Positions 43,066 to 52,539 of a DNA stretch of 64,000 nucleotides are shown here, piece after piece. The notes beneath the pieces are model-generated. The model saw only the letters and a list, made by a program, of their open reading frames with translations. It ran no database searches and had not been told where the DNA came from. Both the position numbers and the translations under genes were made by a program. Within the stretch, counting starts at the first letter, position 1; each line of letters starts with the position of its first letter. Source of the stretch: Actinomadura xylanilytica (GTDB taxonomy: Bacteria > Actinomycetota > Actinomycetes > Streptosporangiales > Streptosporangiaceae). The stretch covers positions 1 to 64,000 of the forward strand of contig NZ_JASNWE010000006.1 of the NCBI RefSeq assembly GCF_030283145.1, in the 5' to 3' direction.

Positions 43066-45687
43066 TCAGCGGGTGGCGCCGCTGGTGACGCGGTAGACGT
43101 CGTAGACGCCGTCGATGGACCGGACGGCCTTGAGGACGTGGCCGAGGTGCTTGGGGTCGCCCATCTCGAAGGTGAAGCGGCTGACGGCGACGCGGTCGCG
43201 GGTGGTGGTGACCGAGGCCGACAGGATGTTGACGTGCTGGTCCGACAGCAGCCGGGTGACGTCCGACAGCAGCCGGGGCCGGTCGAGCGCCTCGACCTGG
43301 ATCGCGACCAGGAAGACCGAGTCCTCGCCGGGCGACCACTTGACGTCGATCAGCCGGTCGGGCTCGGTCTTCAGGCTGGCGACGTTCGCGCAGTCGTTGC
43401 GGTGCACCGAGACCCCGTGGCCGCGGGTGACGAAGCCGACGATGTCGTCGCCCGGGACCGGGGTGCAGCAGCGCGACAGCCGGACCCAGACGTCGGAGTC
43501 GCCCGCCACGACCACGCCGGGGTCGCCCGCGGGGGTCTTGCGCTTGCGCCGGGTGGGCAGCGCGATCTCGGCCAGGTCCTCCTCGGCGCTCTCGACACCG
43601 CCGAGCGCGTCGACGAGCCGCTGCACGACGTGCTGCGCCGAGACGTGGCTCTCGCCGACGGCGGCGTACAGGGACGAGACGTCGGGGTAGCGCATGTCGC
43701 GGGCGAGGGCGAGCAGCGCCTCGCCCGACATCATCCGCTGGAGCGGCATGTTCTGCTTGCGCATCGCGCGGGCGATGGAGTCCTTGCCGGTCTCGATCGC
43801 GGTGTCGCGGCGCTCTTTGGAGAACCAGTGCTTGATCTTGTTGCGGGCGCGGGCGCTCTTGACGAAGTTGAGCCAGTCCTGGCTCGGCCCGGCGTCCTGC
43901 GACTTGGAGGTGAAGACCTCGACGGCGTCGCCGTTGTCGAGCGCGGATTCCAGCGGCACCAGCCGGCCGTTGACGCGGGCGCCGATGCACCGGTGGCCGA
44001 CCTCGGTGTGGATCGCGTACGCGAAGTCGACCGGGGTGGCGCCCTGCGGCAGCGCGATCACGTCGCCCTTGGGGGTGAAGACGAAGACCTCCGAGACCGA
44101 CAGGTCGAAGCGCAGCGACTCCAGGAACTCGGCGGGGTCGGCGGTCTCCTTCTGCCAGTCGAGCAGCTGGCGCAGCCACTGCATGTCGCCCGCCTTGCGG
44201 CCGGCGACCGTCTCCTCCTTGTACTTCCAGTGCGCGGCGACGCCGTACTCGGCGCGGCGGTGCATCCCCCACGTGCGGATCTGGAGCTCGACCGGCTTGC
44301 CCTCGGGCCCGATCACCGTGGTGTGCAGCGACTGGTACATGTTGAACTTCGGCATCGCGATGTAGTCCTTGAACCGGCCGGGGACCGGGTTCCATCGCGC
44401 GTGGATCGAGCCGAGGGCCGCGTAGCAGTCGCGGACGCTGTCGACCAGGACCCGGATGCCGACCAGGTCGTAGATGTCGTCGAAGCTGACGTCCTGGGCG
44501 ATCATCTTCTGGTAGATCGAGTAGTAGTGCTTGGGCCGTCCGGTCACCGTCGCCTTGATCCGGGCGTCCCGCAGGTCGCCCGAGACGTTCTCGATGACCT
44601 CCTGGAGGAAGATGTCGCGCCGCGGCGCGCGCTCGGAGACCAGCCGGGCGATCTCGTCGAAGCGCTTGGGGTAGAGGGTGGCGAAGGCCAGGTCCTCCAG
44701 CTCCCACTTGAGGGTGTTCATCCCGAGGCGATGGGCCAGCGGCGCGAACACCTCCAGCGTCTCGCGGGCCTTCTTCTCCTGCTTGTGCCGCGGCATGTAG
44801 CGCAGCGTGCGCATGTTGTGCAGCCGGTCGCCGAGTTTGATCACCAGGACCCGGATGTCGCGGGACATGGCCACGACCATCTTGCGGACCGTCTCGGCCT
44901 CGGCGGCCTCGCCGTACTTGACCTTGTCGAGCTTGGTCACCCCGTCGACCAGGGCGGCGATCTCGTCGCCGAAGTCGGCGCGCAGCTCGTCGAGGGTGTA
45001 CGGGGTGTCCTCGACGGTGTCGTGCAGCAGCGCCGCGCACAGCGTCTCGGTGTTCATGCCCAGCTCGGCGAGGATCGTGGAGACCGCGAGCGGATGGGTG
45101 ATGTAGGGGTCGCCGCTCTTGCGCTTCTGCTCGCGGTGGTAGTGCGCCGCGACGTCGTAGGCGCGCTCGATGAGCCGCAGATCCGCCTTCGGATGGGTGT
45201 TGCGGACCGTCTTGATGAGTGGTTCAAGTACCGGGTTCATAGTGGGGCCCCGCTGGGCGCCCAGCCTGGCGAGCCTGCGTCGCACCCGGGCGGCGGACGG
45301 CGGAATCGTGGCCGGCGTCGGTCTGGAGGTGATGGACGGCGTGGCCGCGGAGGCGGGCTCCGTGGCCGGTTCCGGAAAGGGGTCCGCGGACCCCCCGGTG
45401 GAGGCGGAGCGGGCGGCGCGGCTCCCGGGCTCGCGCTCTCCCTGGTCAGATGCTCCGGTCTGGGCGCGGTCCCGGGCGGGCCCGTCGCCGCGCGAGGGAG
45501 GCGCCGCGGGCGCCGGGGCCGTCTCGGCGGCTCCCGACGTGCCGGGTCCGGTCGCGACCGGACCCGGGCGGGCCGCCGTCGCGCCCGCCTCGCCGGGCCC
45601 GGTCGCGGCGGTCTCCCGTCCGGCGCCGGGCTCGGGGCCCGCCACGGCGTCGCTCAGCGCGCCGGTCGATACCACCTCACCTGGCAC
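43066..45687 (-). CDS. relA: Bifunctional (p)ppGpp synthetase/hydrolase RelA/SpoT
   Basis: This enzyme makes and degrades the alarmone (p)ppGpp. After a 149-residue Pro/Ala/Gly-rich extension, the HD hydrolase domain carries HDTVED (222-227), so hydrolysis should be active. The synthetase domain has GRPKHYYSIYQKM and EYGVAAHWKYKE. TGS, a zinc-finger-like region (RLSRCCTPVPGDDIVG) and a C-terminal ACT domain follow. The total is 873 residues; an internal ATG at residue 150 (45240) would give a normal-length enzyme. It follows apt. Confidence 0.95.
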   Translation of the reverse strand: MPGEVVSTGALSDAVAGPEPGAGRETAATGPGEAGATAARPGPVATGPGTSGAAETAPAPAAPPSRGDGPARDRAQTGASDQGEREPGSRAARSASTGGSADPFPEPATEPASAATPSITSRPTPATIPPSAARVRRRLARLGAQRGPTMNPVLEPLIKTVRNTHPKADLRLIERAYDVAAHYHREQKRKSGDPYITHPLAVSTILAELGMNTETLCAALLHDTVEDTPYTLDELRADFGDEIAALVDGVTKLDKVKYGEAAEAETVRKMVVAMSRDIRVLVIKLGDRLHNMRTLRYMPRHKQEKKARETLEVFAPLAHRLGMNTLKWELEDLAFATLYPKRFDEIARLVSERAPRRDIFLQEVIENVSGDLRDARIKATVTGRPKHYYSIYQKMIAQDVSFDDIYDLVGIRVLVDSVRDCYAALGSIHARWNPVPGRFKDYIAMPKFNMYQSLHTTVIGPEGKPVELQIRTWGMHRRAEYGVAAHWKYKEETVAGRKAGDMQWLRQLLDWQKETADPAEFLESLRFDLSVSEVFVFTPKGDVIALPQGATPVDFAYAIHTEVGHRCIGARVNGRLVPLESALDNGDAVEVFTSKSQDAGPSQDWLNFVKSARARNKIKHWFSKERRDTAIETGKDSIARAMRKQNMPLQRMMSGEALLALARDMRYPDVSSLYAAVGESHVSAQHVVQRLVDALGGVESAEEDLAEIALPTRRKRKTPAGDPGVVVAGDSDVWVRLSRCCTPVPGDDIVGFVTRGHGVSVHRNDCANVASLKTEPDRLIDVKWSPGEDSVFLVAIQVEALDRPRLLSDVTRLLSDQHVNILSASVTTTRDRVAVSRFTFEMGDPKHLGHVLKAVRSIDGVYDVYRVTSGATR

Positions 45688-45792
45688 CCAGCCTCCTTAG
45701 ACCCAGTGGGCGCACTGCCTGCCCGCCCCGCGGGAAGCGCCCGTCCCCACCGGACCGTGATGTCGCCCAGTGTATCCGGCGCCCTTTTCGTG

Positions 45793-46317
45793 CTAGACCG
45801 TAACCAGGGAATGGACGTCCAGATCCCCTAGTTTGTCGCGGCCGTGCAGGAATGACAGCTCCATCAGCACCGACAGCCCGGCGACCTCTCCACCGGCCCG
45901 GCGGACCAGCTCGGCCGCCGCCCTGGCCGTCCCCCCGGTGGCCAGCACGTCGTCGACGATCAACACCCGTTCACCGGGGCCGAACGCGTCGGTGTGCATC
46001 TGGATCGTCTCGGTCCCGTATTCGAGATCATAGGTCTGCTCGTGCGTCCGCGCCGGCAGCTTTCCCTTTTTGCGCACCGGGACGAAGCCCGCGCCGAAAT
46101 GGTAGGCGACCGGGGCGGCGAGGATGAATCCGCGCGCCTCGATCCCGACGATCTTGTCGATGGTGCCGCGGCCGTGGTGGTTGACGATCGCGTCGACCAC
46201 CCCCGCGAAGGCCACGTGGTCGGCCAGCAGCGGCGTGATGTCCTTGAAGACCACGCCCGGCTTGGGGTAGTCGTCGATGTCGCGGATCCGGCCCCGGATC
46301 AGCTTGTCGAGGTCCAT
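45793..46317 (-). CDS. apt: Adenine phosphoribosyltransferase
   Basis: It salvages adenine to AMP using PRPP. The PRPP-binding motif VLIVDDVLATGGTA is clear, with GIEARGFILAAPVAY before it and the KLPARTHEQTYDLEYG loop between. At 174 residues it is standard. It lies between secF and relA, the conserved actinobacterial order, and a strong terminator separates it from secF, so apt-relA should have its own promoter. Confidence 0.95.
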   Translation of the reverse strand: MDLDKLIRGRIRDIDDYPKPGVVFKDITPLLADHVAFAGVVDAIVNHHGRGTIDKIVGIEARGFILAAPVAYHFGAGFVPVRKKGKLPARTHEQTYDLEYGTETIQMHTDAFGPGERVLIVDDVLATGGTARAAAELVRRAGGEVAGLSVLMELSFLHGRDKLGDLDVHSLVTV

Positions 46318-46340
46318 GGGGCACGCTCCCTGCTCATGCG

Positions 46341-46393
46341 CCGGCCGTGCCGGTGCCCGCCACCGGAGGGATGGCGGGCACCGGCACGGCCGG
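46341..46393 (-). terminator. Terminator between secF and apt
   Basis: A perfect 22-base inverted repeat (46341-46362 with 46372-46393) with a 9-base loop lies 32 bases after the secF stop. It is the longest stem beside the tyrS one and should end the yajC-secD-secF transcript. Confidence 0.85.
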
Positions 46394-46425
46394 AAACGCT
46401 GGTTTCGGTTCTCGGAAAACGGGTG

Positions 46426-47622
46426 CTACTTGCCGCCGCCCCGGCGCTGCTGCCGGGAGCCGCGCCGCGGCTGGTGCCGCGGTCCCTGCTGGACGACCTT
46501 GCGGACGGTGACCGAGGCCCGCACGTCGTCGGCGGACGGATCGTCCCCGGAGGCGCCGTCCTCGGGGGCGTCGTCGTCGCCATCGCCGTCGTCGCCGTCG
46601 CCGTCGGCCTCGTCCGCGGGTTCGGCGGCGCCCGCCGCCCTGGCGGTCTTGGCCTTGCGCTTGGCGCTCTGCTCGCGGCGGGCGATGTTCTCGCGCAGCT
46701 GCCGGTACTTCGGCTCGCGCTCCTTGAGCTGGACCAGCAGCGGGGTGGCCACGCAGATCGAGGAGTAGGTGCCGACGATCATGCCGACGAACAGCGCGAG
46801 CGACAGGTCCTTCAGCGTGCCGGCGCCGAACAGCGAGGTCCCGATGAACAGGATCGCCGCCACCGGCAGGATCGCCACCAGCGAGGTGTTGAGCGAGCGG
46901 ACCAGGGTGTTGTTGATCGCCTCGTTCGCCGCCTGGCTGTAGGTGACCTTGGAGGTCGGCCCGAGCGGCTTGGTGACCTCCTTGATCATGTCGAACACCA
47001 CGACGGCGTCGTACAGCGAGTAGCCGAGGATGGTCAGGAATCCCAGCAGGGTGGCCGGGGTGACCTCGAAGCCGGACCAGGCGTAGATGCCGGCGGTGAT
47101 GACCAGGTCGTGCACCAGCGCCACCACTGCGGCCAGCGCCATCCGCCATTCGAAGGCCACCGACAGGTAGGCGATGATCAAGATCATGAAGACGGCCAGC
47201 GCCTGCCAGGCCTTCTTCTGGATCTCACCACCCCACGAGGCTCCGACCACCTGGGTGCTGACCTTGTCGGGCTGGACGCTCAGGTCCTTGGCGACGTTGT
47301 CCTTGACCTTGGTGACCTGCGCCGAGTCGAGGCTCTCGGTGGTGACCCGCCAGTCCTCGCCGGCCTTCTGCACGATGGCCTGGTGCGCGCCGCCGCCGGT
47401 GACGGCGCCGCGGACCTGCTCGATGGACGACGTCGGGGCCTTGAAGGTGAAGACCGAGCCGCCCTTGAACTCCACGCCGAAGTTGAGCCCCTGCACGAGC
47501 AGGCCGGTGATGGACAGCAGGAGCAGCAGCCCCGAGATCGTGTACCACAGCTTCGGCTTGCCGACGATGTTGGCACTGACCTCGCCCCGGTAGATCCGGG
47601 CGACGGATCCGCGAAATCCCAT
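46426..47622 (-). CDS. secF: Protein translocase subunit SecF
   Basis: SecF works with SecD and YajC to use proton motive force in late steps of Sec export. It has six predicted membrane segments, the P1-type extracytoplasmic region after the first one (NFGVEFKGGSVFTF), and the conserved TILGYSLYDAVVVFDMIKE. The C-terminus is a long acidic then basic cytoplasmic tail (about 310-398). It is 398 residues and starts 2 bases after secD ends. Confidence 0.95.
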   Translation of the reverse strand: MGFRGSVARIYRGEVSANIVGKPKLWYTISGLLLLLSITGLLVQGLNFGVEFKGGSVFTFKAPTSSIEQVRGAVTGGGAHQAIVQKAGEDWRVTTESLDSAQVTKVKDNVAKDLSVQPDKVSTQVVGASWGGEIQKKAWQALAVFMILIIAYLSVAFEWRMALAAVVALVHDLVITAGIYAWSGFEVTPATLLGFLTILGYSLYDAVVVFDMIKEVTKPLGPTSKVTYSQAANEAINNTLVRSLNTSLVAILPVAAILFIGTSLFGAGTLKDLSLALFVGMIVGTYSSICVATPLLVQLKEREPKYRQLRENIARREQSAKRKAKTARAAGAAEPADEADGDGDDGDGDDDAPEDGASGDDPSADDVRASVTVRKVVQQGPRHQPRRGSRQQRRGGGK

Positions 47623-47624
47623 GG

Positions 47625-49430
47625 TCAGGCCTCCTGACGCGTCGACGGACGGGTGGCCGCGTCGGGCTCGGGCCTACGGTGCAGCTTGCGCGGATCCAGC
47701 CCCGACATCGGGTGCCCCTTGCCGAAGAAGTCGGTCCTGGACAGCAGCGCGACCATCGGCTTGGTGAAGAAGAACACCACGACCACGTCGATCAGCGTGG
47801 TGAGCCCCATCGCGAACGCGAAGCCCGCGACGCCGCCGACGGCGAGGAAGAACAGCACCAGCGCGGCCAGGAAGGTCACCGCGTCGGCGACCAGGATGGT
47901 GCGGCGGGCGCGCTTCCACGCGTTCTCGATCGAGGGCCGCAGCCGGCGGCCCGCCCGCAGCTCGTCGCGCAGCCGCTCGAAGTAGACGATGAACGAGTCG
48001 GCGGTGATGCCGATGGAGACGATCAGGCCGATGATGTGCGGCAGCGACAGCCGGAAGCCCATGTTCTCGCCGAGGATCACCACCATCAGATAGGTGATGC
48101 CGGCGGCGACCAGCAGGCTGGAGACCGCCACCAGGCCGAGGCCCCGGTAGTAGGCCAGGCAGTAGAGCAACACCAGGATCAGACCGATGCCGCCGGCGAT
48201 CAGCCCGCCCCTGAGCTGGTCGGAGCCGAGCGTGGAGGACACCTCGTCGATCGAGCTCTGGGTGAACTCCAGCGGCAGCGCGCCGTACTTCAGCACGTTG
48301 GCGAGGTCGGTGGCGTACTGCTGGGTGAAGCTGTCGGGCGGCCCGTCGATGCTGGCGGTGCCGCCGGTGATCGCACCGCGGTTGATGCTGGGCGCGGAGA
48401 CGACCTGCCCGTCGAGCACGATCGCGACCTGCGCCTGCGGAGAGCTCGGGTTCTGCTGGTAGGCCTGGTAGGCCTGGGTGGTGACCTCGCCGAACTGCTT
48501 GCCGCCCTTGCCGTCGAACTTCAGCGCAACCGACCAGCTGGCCTGTCCCTGCTGCGCGTCCGGCGGCATCGCGTTGGCGCTGGAGACGTCCTCGCCCAGG
48601 ACCCGGACCGGCCCGAGGATGTACTTGGCGACCTGACCGTTCTCGGCCTTCTGGTCACAGGAGGCGACCCACTTGCGATTGGGGTCGTTGGCCCCCGGCA
48701 CCCGCTTGTCGGCCTGGGTGCAGTCGAGCTCCTCGAACTGCTTGATCACGGCCTTGTCGACGCCCGACAGGTCGGCGCCCTGCTGCGCCTCGGGCGGGAG
48801 CGTCGGCTGCGCGGTCGGCGCCGGCGAGGCCGGGGCCGAGGGCGGGGCGGACGATCCGGACGTGGGCGTCGGCGCGGTGAGCGCCTGGGAGAGCGCGCGG
48901 CCCCGCGGCGACGCTGTGGGCGTCCCCGGCACGGCCGACGACGACGGCTTGGCCGAGGGCGAGGTGCTCGGCTCGGGGCTCTTCTTGCCCTTGCCCTTGC
49001 CGGTCGGGCTCGCCGAGGGCGAGGCCGTCGGAGCCGTGGTGGGCTTGCCGTCGGCGACCGCGAAGACCTGACGGAACTGGAGCTTGGCCGTGGTCCCGAT
49101 CAGCTGGACGACGCGGCTCTGCCCCTCGCCGGGCACGTTCACCACGATGTTGTTGCTGCCCTGCTTGGCGACCTCCGCATCGGCCACGCCCAGGCCGTTG
49201 ACCCGCTGCGTCATGATCTTGACGGCCTGGTCCATCTGGCTGGACGGCGGCGACTTGCCGCTCGTGGTCTTGGCGGTCAGCGTGACGGTCGTCCCGCCGG
49301 CGAGGTCCAGGCCCAGCTTGGGCACCGGGCGGCCCTGGAGGAGCATCACGCCGATCAGGGCGGCGATGACCGCGAAGAGCGCGAGGAGTGTGCGCCCTGG
49401 CCTGGAAACGTTGCTACGAGGCGGAGCCAC
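47625..49430 (-). CDS. secD: Protein translocase subunit SecD
   Basis: This is the large partner of SecF. One N-terminal membrane segment precedes a long extracytoplasmic P1 domain (LGLDLAGGTTVTL, TQRVNGLGVADAEV); five more segments follow in the C-terminal third (GIGLILVLLYCLAYYRGLG, IGITADSFIVYFERLRDE). The P1 domain is interrupted by a Ser/Pro/Thr/Lys-rich low-complexity insert (about 130-215) typical of actinobacterial SecD. It is 601 residues. It follows yajC by 42 bases. Confidence 0.95.
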   Translation of the reverse strand: MAPPRSNVSRPGRTLLALFAVIAALIGVMLLQGRPVPKLGLDLAGGTTVTLTAKTTSGKSPPSSQMDQAVKIMTQRVNGLGVADAEVAKQGSNNIVVNVPGEGQSRVVQLIGTTAKLQFRQVFAVADGKPTTAPTASPSASPTGKGKGKKSPEPSTSPSAKPSSSAVPGTPTASPRGRALSQALTAPTPTSGSSAPPSAPASPAPTAQPTLPPEAQQGADLSGVDKAVIKQFEELDCTQADKRVPGANDPNRKWVASCDQKAENGQVAKYILGPVRVLGEDVSSANAMPPDAQQGQASWSVALKFDGKGGKQFGEVTTQAYQAYQQNPSSPQAQVAIVLDGQVVSAPSINRGAITGGTASIDGPPDSFTQQYATDLANVLKYGALPLEFTQSSIDEVSSTLGSDQLRGGLIAGGIGLILVLLYCLAYYRGLGLVAVSSLLVAAGITYLMVVILGENMGFRLSLPHIIGLIVSIGITADSFIVYFERLRDELRAGRRLRPSIENAWKRARRTILVADAVTFLAALVLFFLAVGGVAGFAFAMGLTTLIDVVVVFFFTKPMVALLSRTDFFGKGHPMSGLDPRKLHRRPEPDAATRPSTRQEA

Positions 49431-49472
49431 TGGTCGTCTTACTTCCCGTCTTGAGTCGTTGCCGGCCGGGCG

Positions 49473-50030
49473 TCAGGCCGAGGGCTTCTCCACTGCCTCG
49501 GCCTTGGCCTTCCCGTTGGACGGGACGTCGCCGGCCTCGCCGGACTCGTCCGCGCCGCCATCGGCAACGTCCTTCGCCGCGTCCTTCGAGCCCTTGGCCC
49601 CGGCGTCGGTCCCGGACTTGGACAGCCCGACCTCGTCGCCCTTCTTGGCCAGGTCGACCGAGTCGCCGGAGGCGGTGTCCTCGTCGCCGTCCTCGATCTC
49701 GTCGTCCTCGTCGAGCTCGGCGTCCTCGACCTCGTCCTTCAGGACCTGCATGACGGCCTGCTTGACGAAGCGGGCCTCGACGCCGGGGGCGATCTCGAGG
49801 GTCAGGCCGTCGTCGTCGACGGACACGACCGTGGCGTGCATGCCGCTGGTGGTCAGCACCCGCGCGCCCGGCTCCATGCGGTTCTGCATCTGGAGCTGCT
49901 CTTTCCGGCGCTTGCTCTGCGGCCGGATCAGCAGGAAGTAGAAGACCAGGGGCACGGCGAGCAGAAGCAGCAGGGAGGTGGCCCCGCTGCCGCCCGATTC
50001 GGCCGCGATAATCATGTTGCTGCCCATCAC
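49473..50030 (-). CDS. yajC: Preprotein translocase subunit YajC with a long acidic tail
   Basis: YajC is a small accessory of SecDF. The N-terminal membrane helix (SLLLLLAVPLVFYFLLIRPQSKRRKE) and the beta domain (about 45-100) are standard. The protein is 185 residues, about 75 longer than simple YajC, because of a very acidic tail starting at DEVEDAELDEDDEIEDGDED. It is the first gene of yajC-secD-secF. Confidence 0.93.
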   Translation of the reverse strand: MMGSNMIIAAESGGSGATSLLLLLAVPLVFYFLLIRPQSKRRKEQLQMQNRMEPGARVLTTSGMHATVVSVDDDGLTLEIAPGVEARFVKQAVMQVLKDEVEDAELDEDDEIEDGDEDTASGDSVDLAKKGDEVGLSKSGTDAGAKGSKDAAKDVADGGADESGEAGDVPSNGKAKAEAVEKPSA

Positions 50031-50205
50031 AGGGGCATCCTTCCGATGTGTTTTGCCCAGCCTGTGGCCAGATCGGCCTCGTCCGAGGTCCGCCGGCTGG
50101 AGACGGTGTGAACCAAGTCCCGGAGTCTAGAGAGTACGCCAGACCCCGGCAACGACGTGACGAGCGACGACGCCGGGAAGTTCCCAACCCGTTACCAGAT
50201 GATCA

Positions 50206-51273
50206 CTATTCACCCTGACCGGGGTCGTCGCCGACCTCGAAGAGGGTACCCGCCATCGGCGCGCCCGGCGGCGGGGTCAGGCCGAGGTGGGCCCACGCGG
50301 CCGGGGTCGCGATGCGGCCCCGCGGGGTGCGCGCCAGCAGGCCCTGCCGTACCAGGAACGGCTCGGCGACCACCTCGACGGTCTCGGGCTCCTCCCCCAC
50401 CGACACCGCCAGCGTGGACAGCCCCACCGGCCCCCCGCCGAACTTGCGCATCAGGGACTCCAGGACGGCCCGGTCGAGCCGGTCGAGGCCGCGCTCGTCG
50501 ACCTCGTACAGGTGCAGCGCGGCCTTCGCCAGGTCTTCGGAGACGGTGCCGTCGGAGCGGACCTCGGCGTAGTCGCGGACGCGGCGCAGCAGCCGGTTGG
50601 CGATGCGCGGGGTGCCGCGGGACCGTCCGGCCACCTCGGCCGACGCCGCGTCGGAGATCTCCACCTCCAGCAGCCGCGCGGACCGCCGGACGATCACCTC
50701 CAGCTCGGCCGGGTCGTAGAAGTCCATGTGCGCGACGAACCCGAACCGGTCGCGCAGCGGGCCGGGCAGCATCCCGGCCCGGGTGGTGGCGCCCACCAGG
50801 GTGAAGGGGGCGATGTCGAGCGGGATCGCGGTCGCCCCGGGGCCCTTGCCCACCACGACGTCGACCCGGAAGTCCTCCATCGCCATGTAGAGCATCTCCT
50901 CGGCGGGCCGGGCCAGCCGGTGGATCTCGTCGAGGAACAGCACCTCGCCCTCGGAGAGGGTGGACAGCACCGCGGCCAGGTCGCCGGCCCGCTCGATCGC
51001 GGGCCCGGAGGAGATCCGCAGCGGCTGCCCCAGCTCCGCCGCGATGATCATGGCGAGGGTGGTCTTGCCGAGCCCCGGGCCGCCCGACAGCAGCACGTGG
51101 TCGGGCGTCCGGCCGCGCCGCATCGCGCTGTGCAGCACCAGCGAGAGCTGCTCGCGGACGCGCTCCTGGCCGATGAAGTCGTCGAGCTTCTTGGGCCGCA
51201 GCGCGGCCTCGATCACCTGTTCCTCGGACCCGTCGGCGCTCGCCGACATGAGCCGCTCGTCGGGCTCGCTCAC
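50206..51273 (-). CDS. ruvB: Holliday junction branch migration ATPase RuvB
   Basis: RuvB is the AAA+ motor of the RuvABC resolvasome. Walker A is GGPGLGKTTLA, Walker B is LFLDEIHRL, sensor 1 is GATTRAGML, and the C-terminal winged helix contains GPVGLSTLAVSVGEE. At 355 residues it is normal. GTG 51273 overlaps the ruvA stop. Confidence 0.97.
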   Translation of the reverse strand: MSEPDERLMSASADGSEEQVIEAALRPKKLDDFIGQERVREQLSLVLHSAMRRGRTPDHVLLSGGPGLGKTTLAMIIAAELGQPLRISSGPAIERAGDLAAVLSTLSEGEVLFLDEIHRLARPAEEMLYMAMEDFRVDVVVGKGPGATAIPLDIAPFTLVGATTRAGMLPGPLRDRFGFVAHMDFYDPAELEVIVRRSARLLEVEISDAASAEVAGRSRGTPRIANRLLRRVRDYAEVRSDGTVSEDLAKAALHLYEVDERGLDRLDRAVLESLMRKFGGGPVGLSTLAVSVGEEPETVEVVAEPFLVRQGLLARTPRGRIATPAAWAHLGLTPPPGAPMAGTLFEVGDDPGQGE

Positions 51274-51872
51274 TTGCTGAGCTTCTTCAGCGCGGCCTTG
51301 AGCAGCGCGGCGACCGGCGGCGCCGCGCCGGCGCCGAGGTCGGCGGCGACCGCGTCGACGGCGGCGTCGGCGTCACGAACGGTCCAGCCGAGGTTGATCA
51401 GGCCGGCCTGGACCTGGTCGCGCCACGCGGCGGCGCGCACGGGGGCGCGCGCGCCCTCGGCGCCGCCGGCCGGGTCGCCAAGTCGGTCCTTCAACTCCAG
51501 GACGATGCGCTGGGCGCCCTTCTTCCCGATGCCGGGGACCTTGGTGAGCGCGGTCAGGTCCTCGGCGGCGACCGCGCGGCGCAGCCCGTCGGGGCTGTGC
51601 ACGGCGAGCATCGCCAGGGCGAGGCGGGGGCCGACGCCGCTGGCGGTCTGGAGCAGCTCGAAGACCTGGCGCTCGTCGTCGTCCGCGAAGCCGAACAGGG
51701 TGAGGGAGTCCTCGCGGACGACCATCGAGGTCGGCACCCTGGCCTCCTCGCCGACCCGCAGGCCGGCAAGGGTGGCGGGGGTGCACTGCACCGCGAAGCC
51801 GACGCCGTGCACGTCGATCACGGCCCCGTCCGGTCCGGCGGCGGCCACCTGGCCGCTGACGAAGGCGATCAC
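51270..51872 (-). CDS. ruvA: Holliday junction branch migration protein RuvA
   Basis: RuvA binds four-way DNA junctions and loads RuvB. It has an N-terminal OB domain (FVSGQVAAAGPDGAVIDVHGVGF), helix-hairpin-helix motifs (ASGVGPRLALAML and VPGIGKKGAQRIVLEL) and a C-terminal RuvB-binding domain. It is 200 residues. GTG 51872 overlaps the ruvC stop (GTGA). Confidence 0.96.
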   Translation of the reverse strand: MIAFVSGQVAAAGPDGAVIDVHGVGFAVQCTPATLAGLRVGEEARVPTSMVVREDSLTLFGFADDDERQVFELLQTASGVGPRLALAMLAVHSPDGLRRAVAAEDLTALTKVPGIGKKGAQRIVLELKDRLGDPAGGAEGARAPVRAAAWRDQVQAGLINLGWTVRDADAAVDAVAADLGAGAAPPVAALLKAALKKLSK

Positions 51873-52408
51873 TGCCCGTATCCTCCTGTGCTCTTGGTGC
51901 GGGCGGCCAGGCGCGCCTGGTCGAGTCGGGACTGGGCACCGCCGCGCCAGACGTGGCAGATCGCCAGCGCCAGCGCGTCGGCGGCGTCGGCCGGCCTCGG
52001 CGGGGCGTCCAGCCTCAGCAGCCGGGTCACCATCATGGTCACCTGGGCCTTGTCGGCGCGGCCGTTGCCGGTCACCGCGGCCTTGGCCTCACTCGGGGTG
52101 TGCAGCGCGACCGGCAGGCCGCGTCGGGCCGCGGCCAGCATCGCGACGCCGGCGGCCTGCGCGGTGCCCATCACGGTGCGCACGTTGTTCTGTGCGAACA
52201 CCCGTTCGACCGCGACGGCGTCCGGGCACAGCTCGTCCATCAGCGCCTCGATGCCCGTCTCGACGGCGAGCAGCCGCCGGGCGACCTCGTCGTCCGGGGC
52301 GGAGCGCACGACCTCGACGCGCACCAGCCGGAGCGGTTTGCCCGGGGCGCCGTCGACGACGCCGACCCCGCACCGGGTGAGCCCAGGGTCCACGCCCATC
52401 ACCCGCAC
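51869..52408 (-). CDS. ruvC: Crossover junction endodeoxyribonuclease RuvC
   Basis: RuvC cuts Holliday junctions symmetrically. The RNase H-like fold starts VMGVDPGLTRCGVG with the first catalytic aspartate, and the other acidic residues lie in AVERVFAQNN and in DAADALALAICH. GTG 52408 is preferred because GAAGGAG lies 5 bases upstream and gives the usual 179 residues; the frame extends to 52465. It leads ruvCAB. Confidence 0.95.
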   Translation of the reverse strand: MRVMGVDPGLTRCGVGVVDGAPGKPLRLVRVEVVRSAPDDEVARRLLAVETGIEALMDELCPDAVAVERVFAQNNVRTVMGTAQAAGVAMLAAARRGLPVALHTPSEAKAAVTGNGRADKAQVTMMVTRLLRLDAPPRPADAADALALAICHVWRGGAQSRLDQARLAARTKSTGGYGQ

Positions 52409-52539
52409 GGCCACTCCTTCGATCATCTGTTCGGCAGGCGACACGCTACCGGTCCCGGCCGACAACGTCGCGCCGACGGGCGCACCGCCCGGAAGTCGCG
52501 CGGCCGTTCCGGAGCGGGGCCGGGCGGGGCCGGCGCCGG

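Noticed and set aside
43138..45831. 897-codon open frame opposite relA
   Set aside because: Low-complexity shadow of relA; the relA domains are unambiguous.
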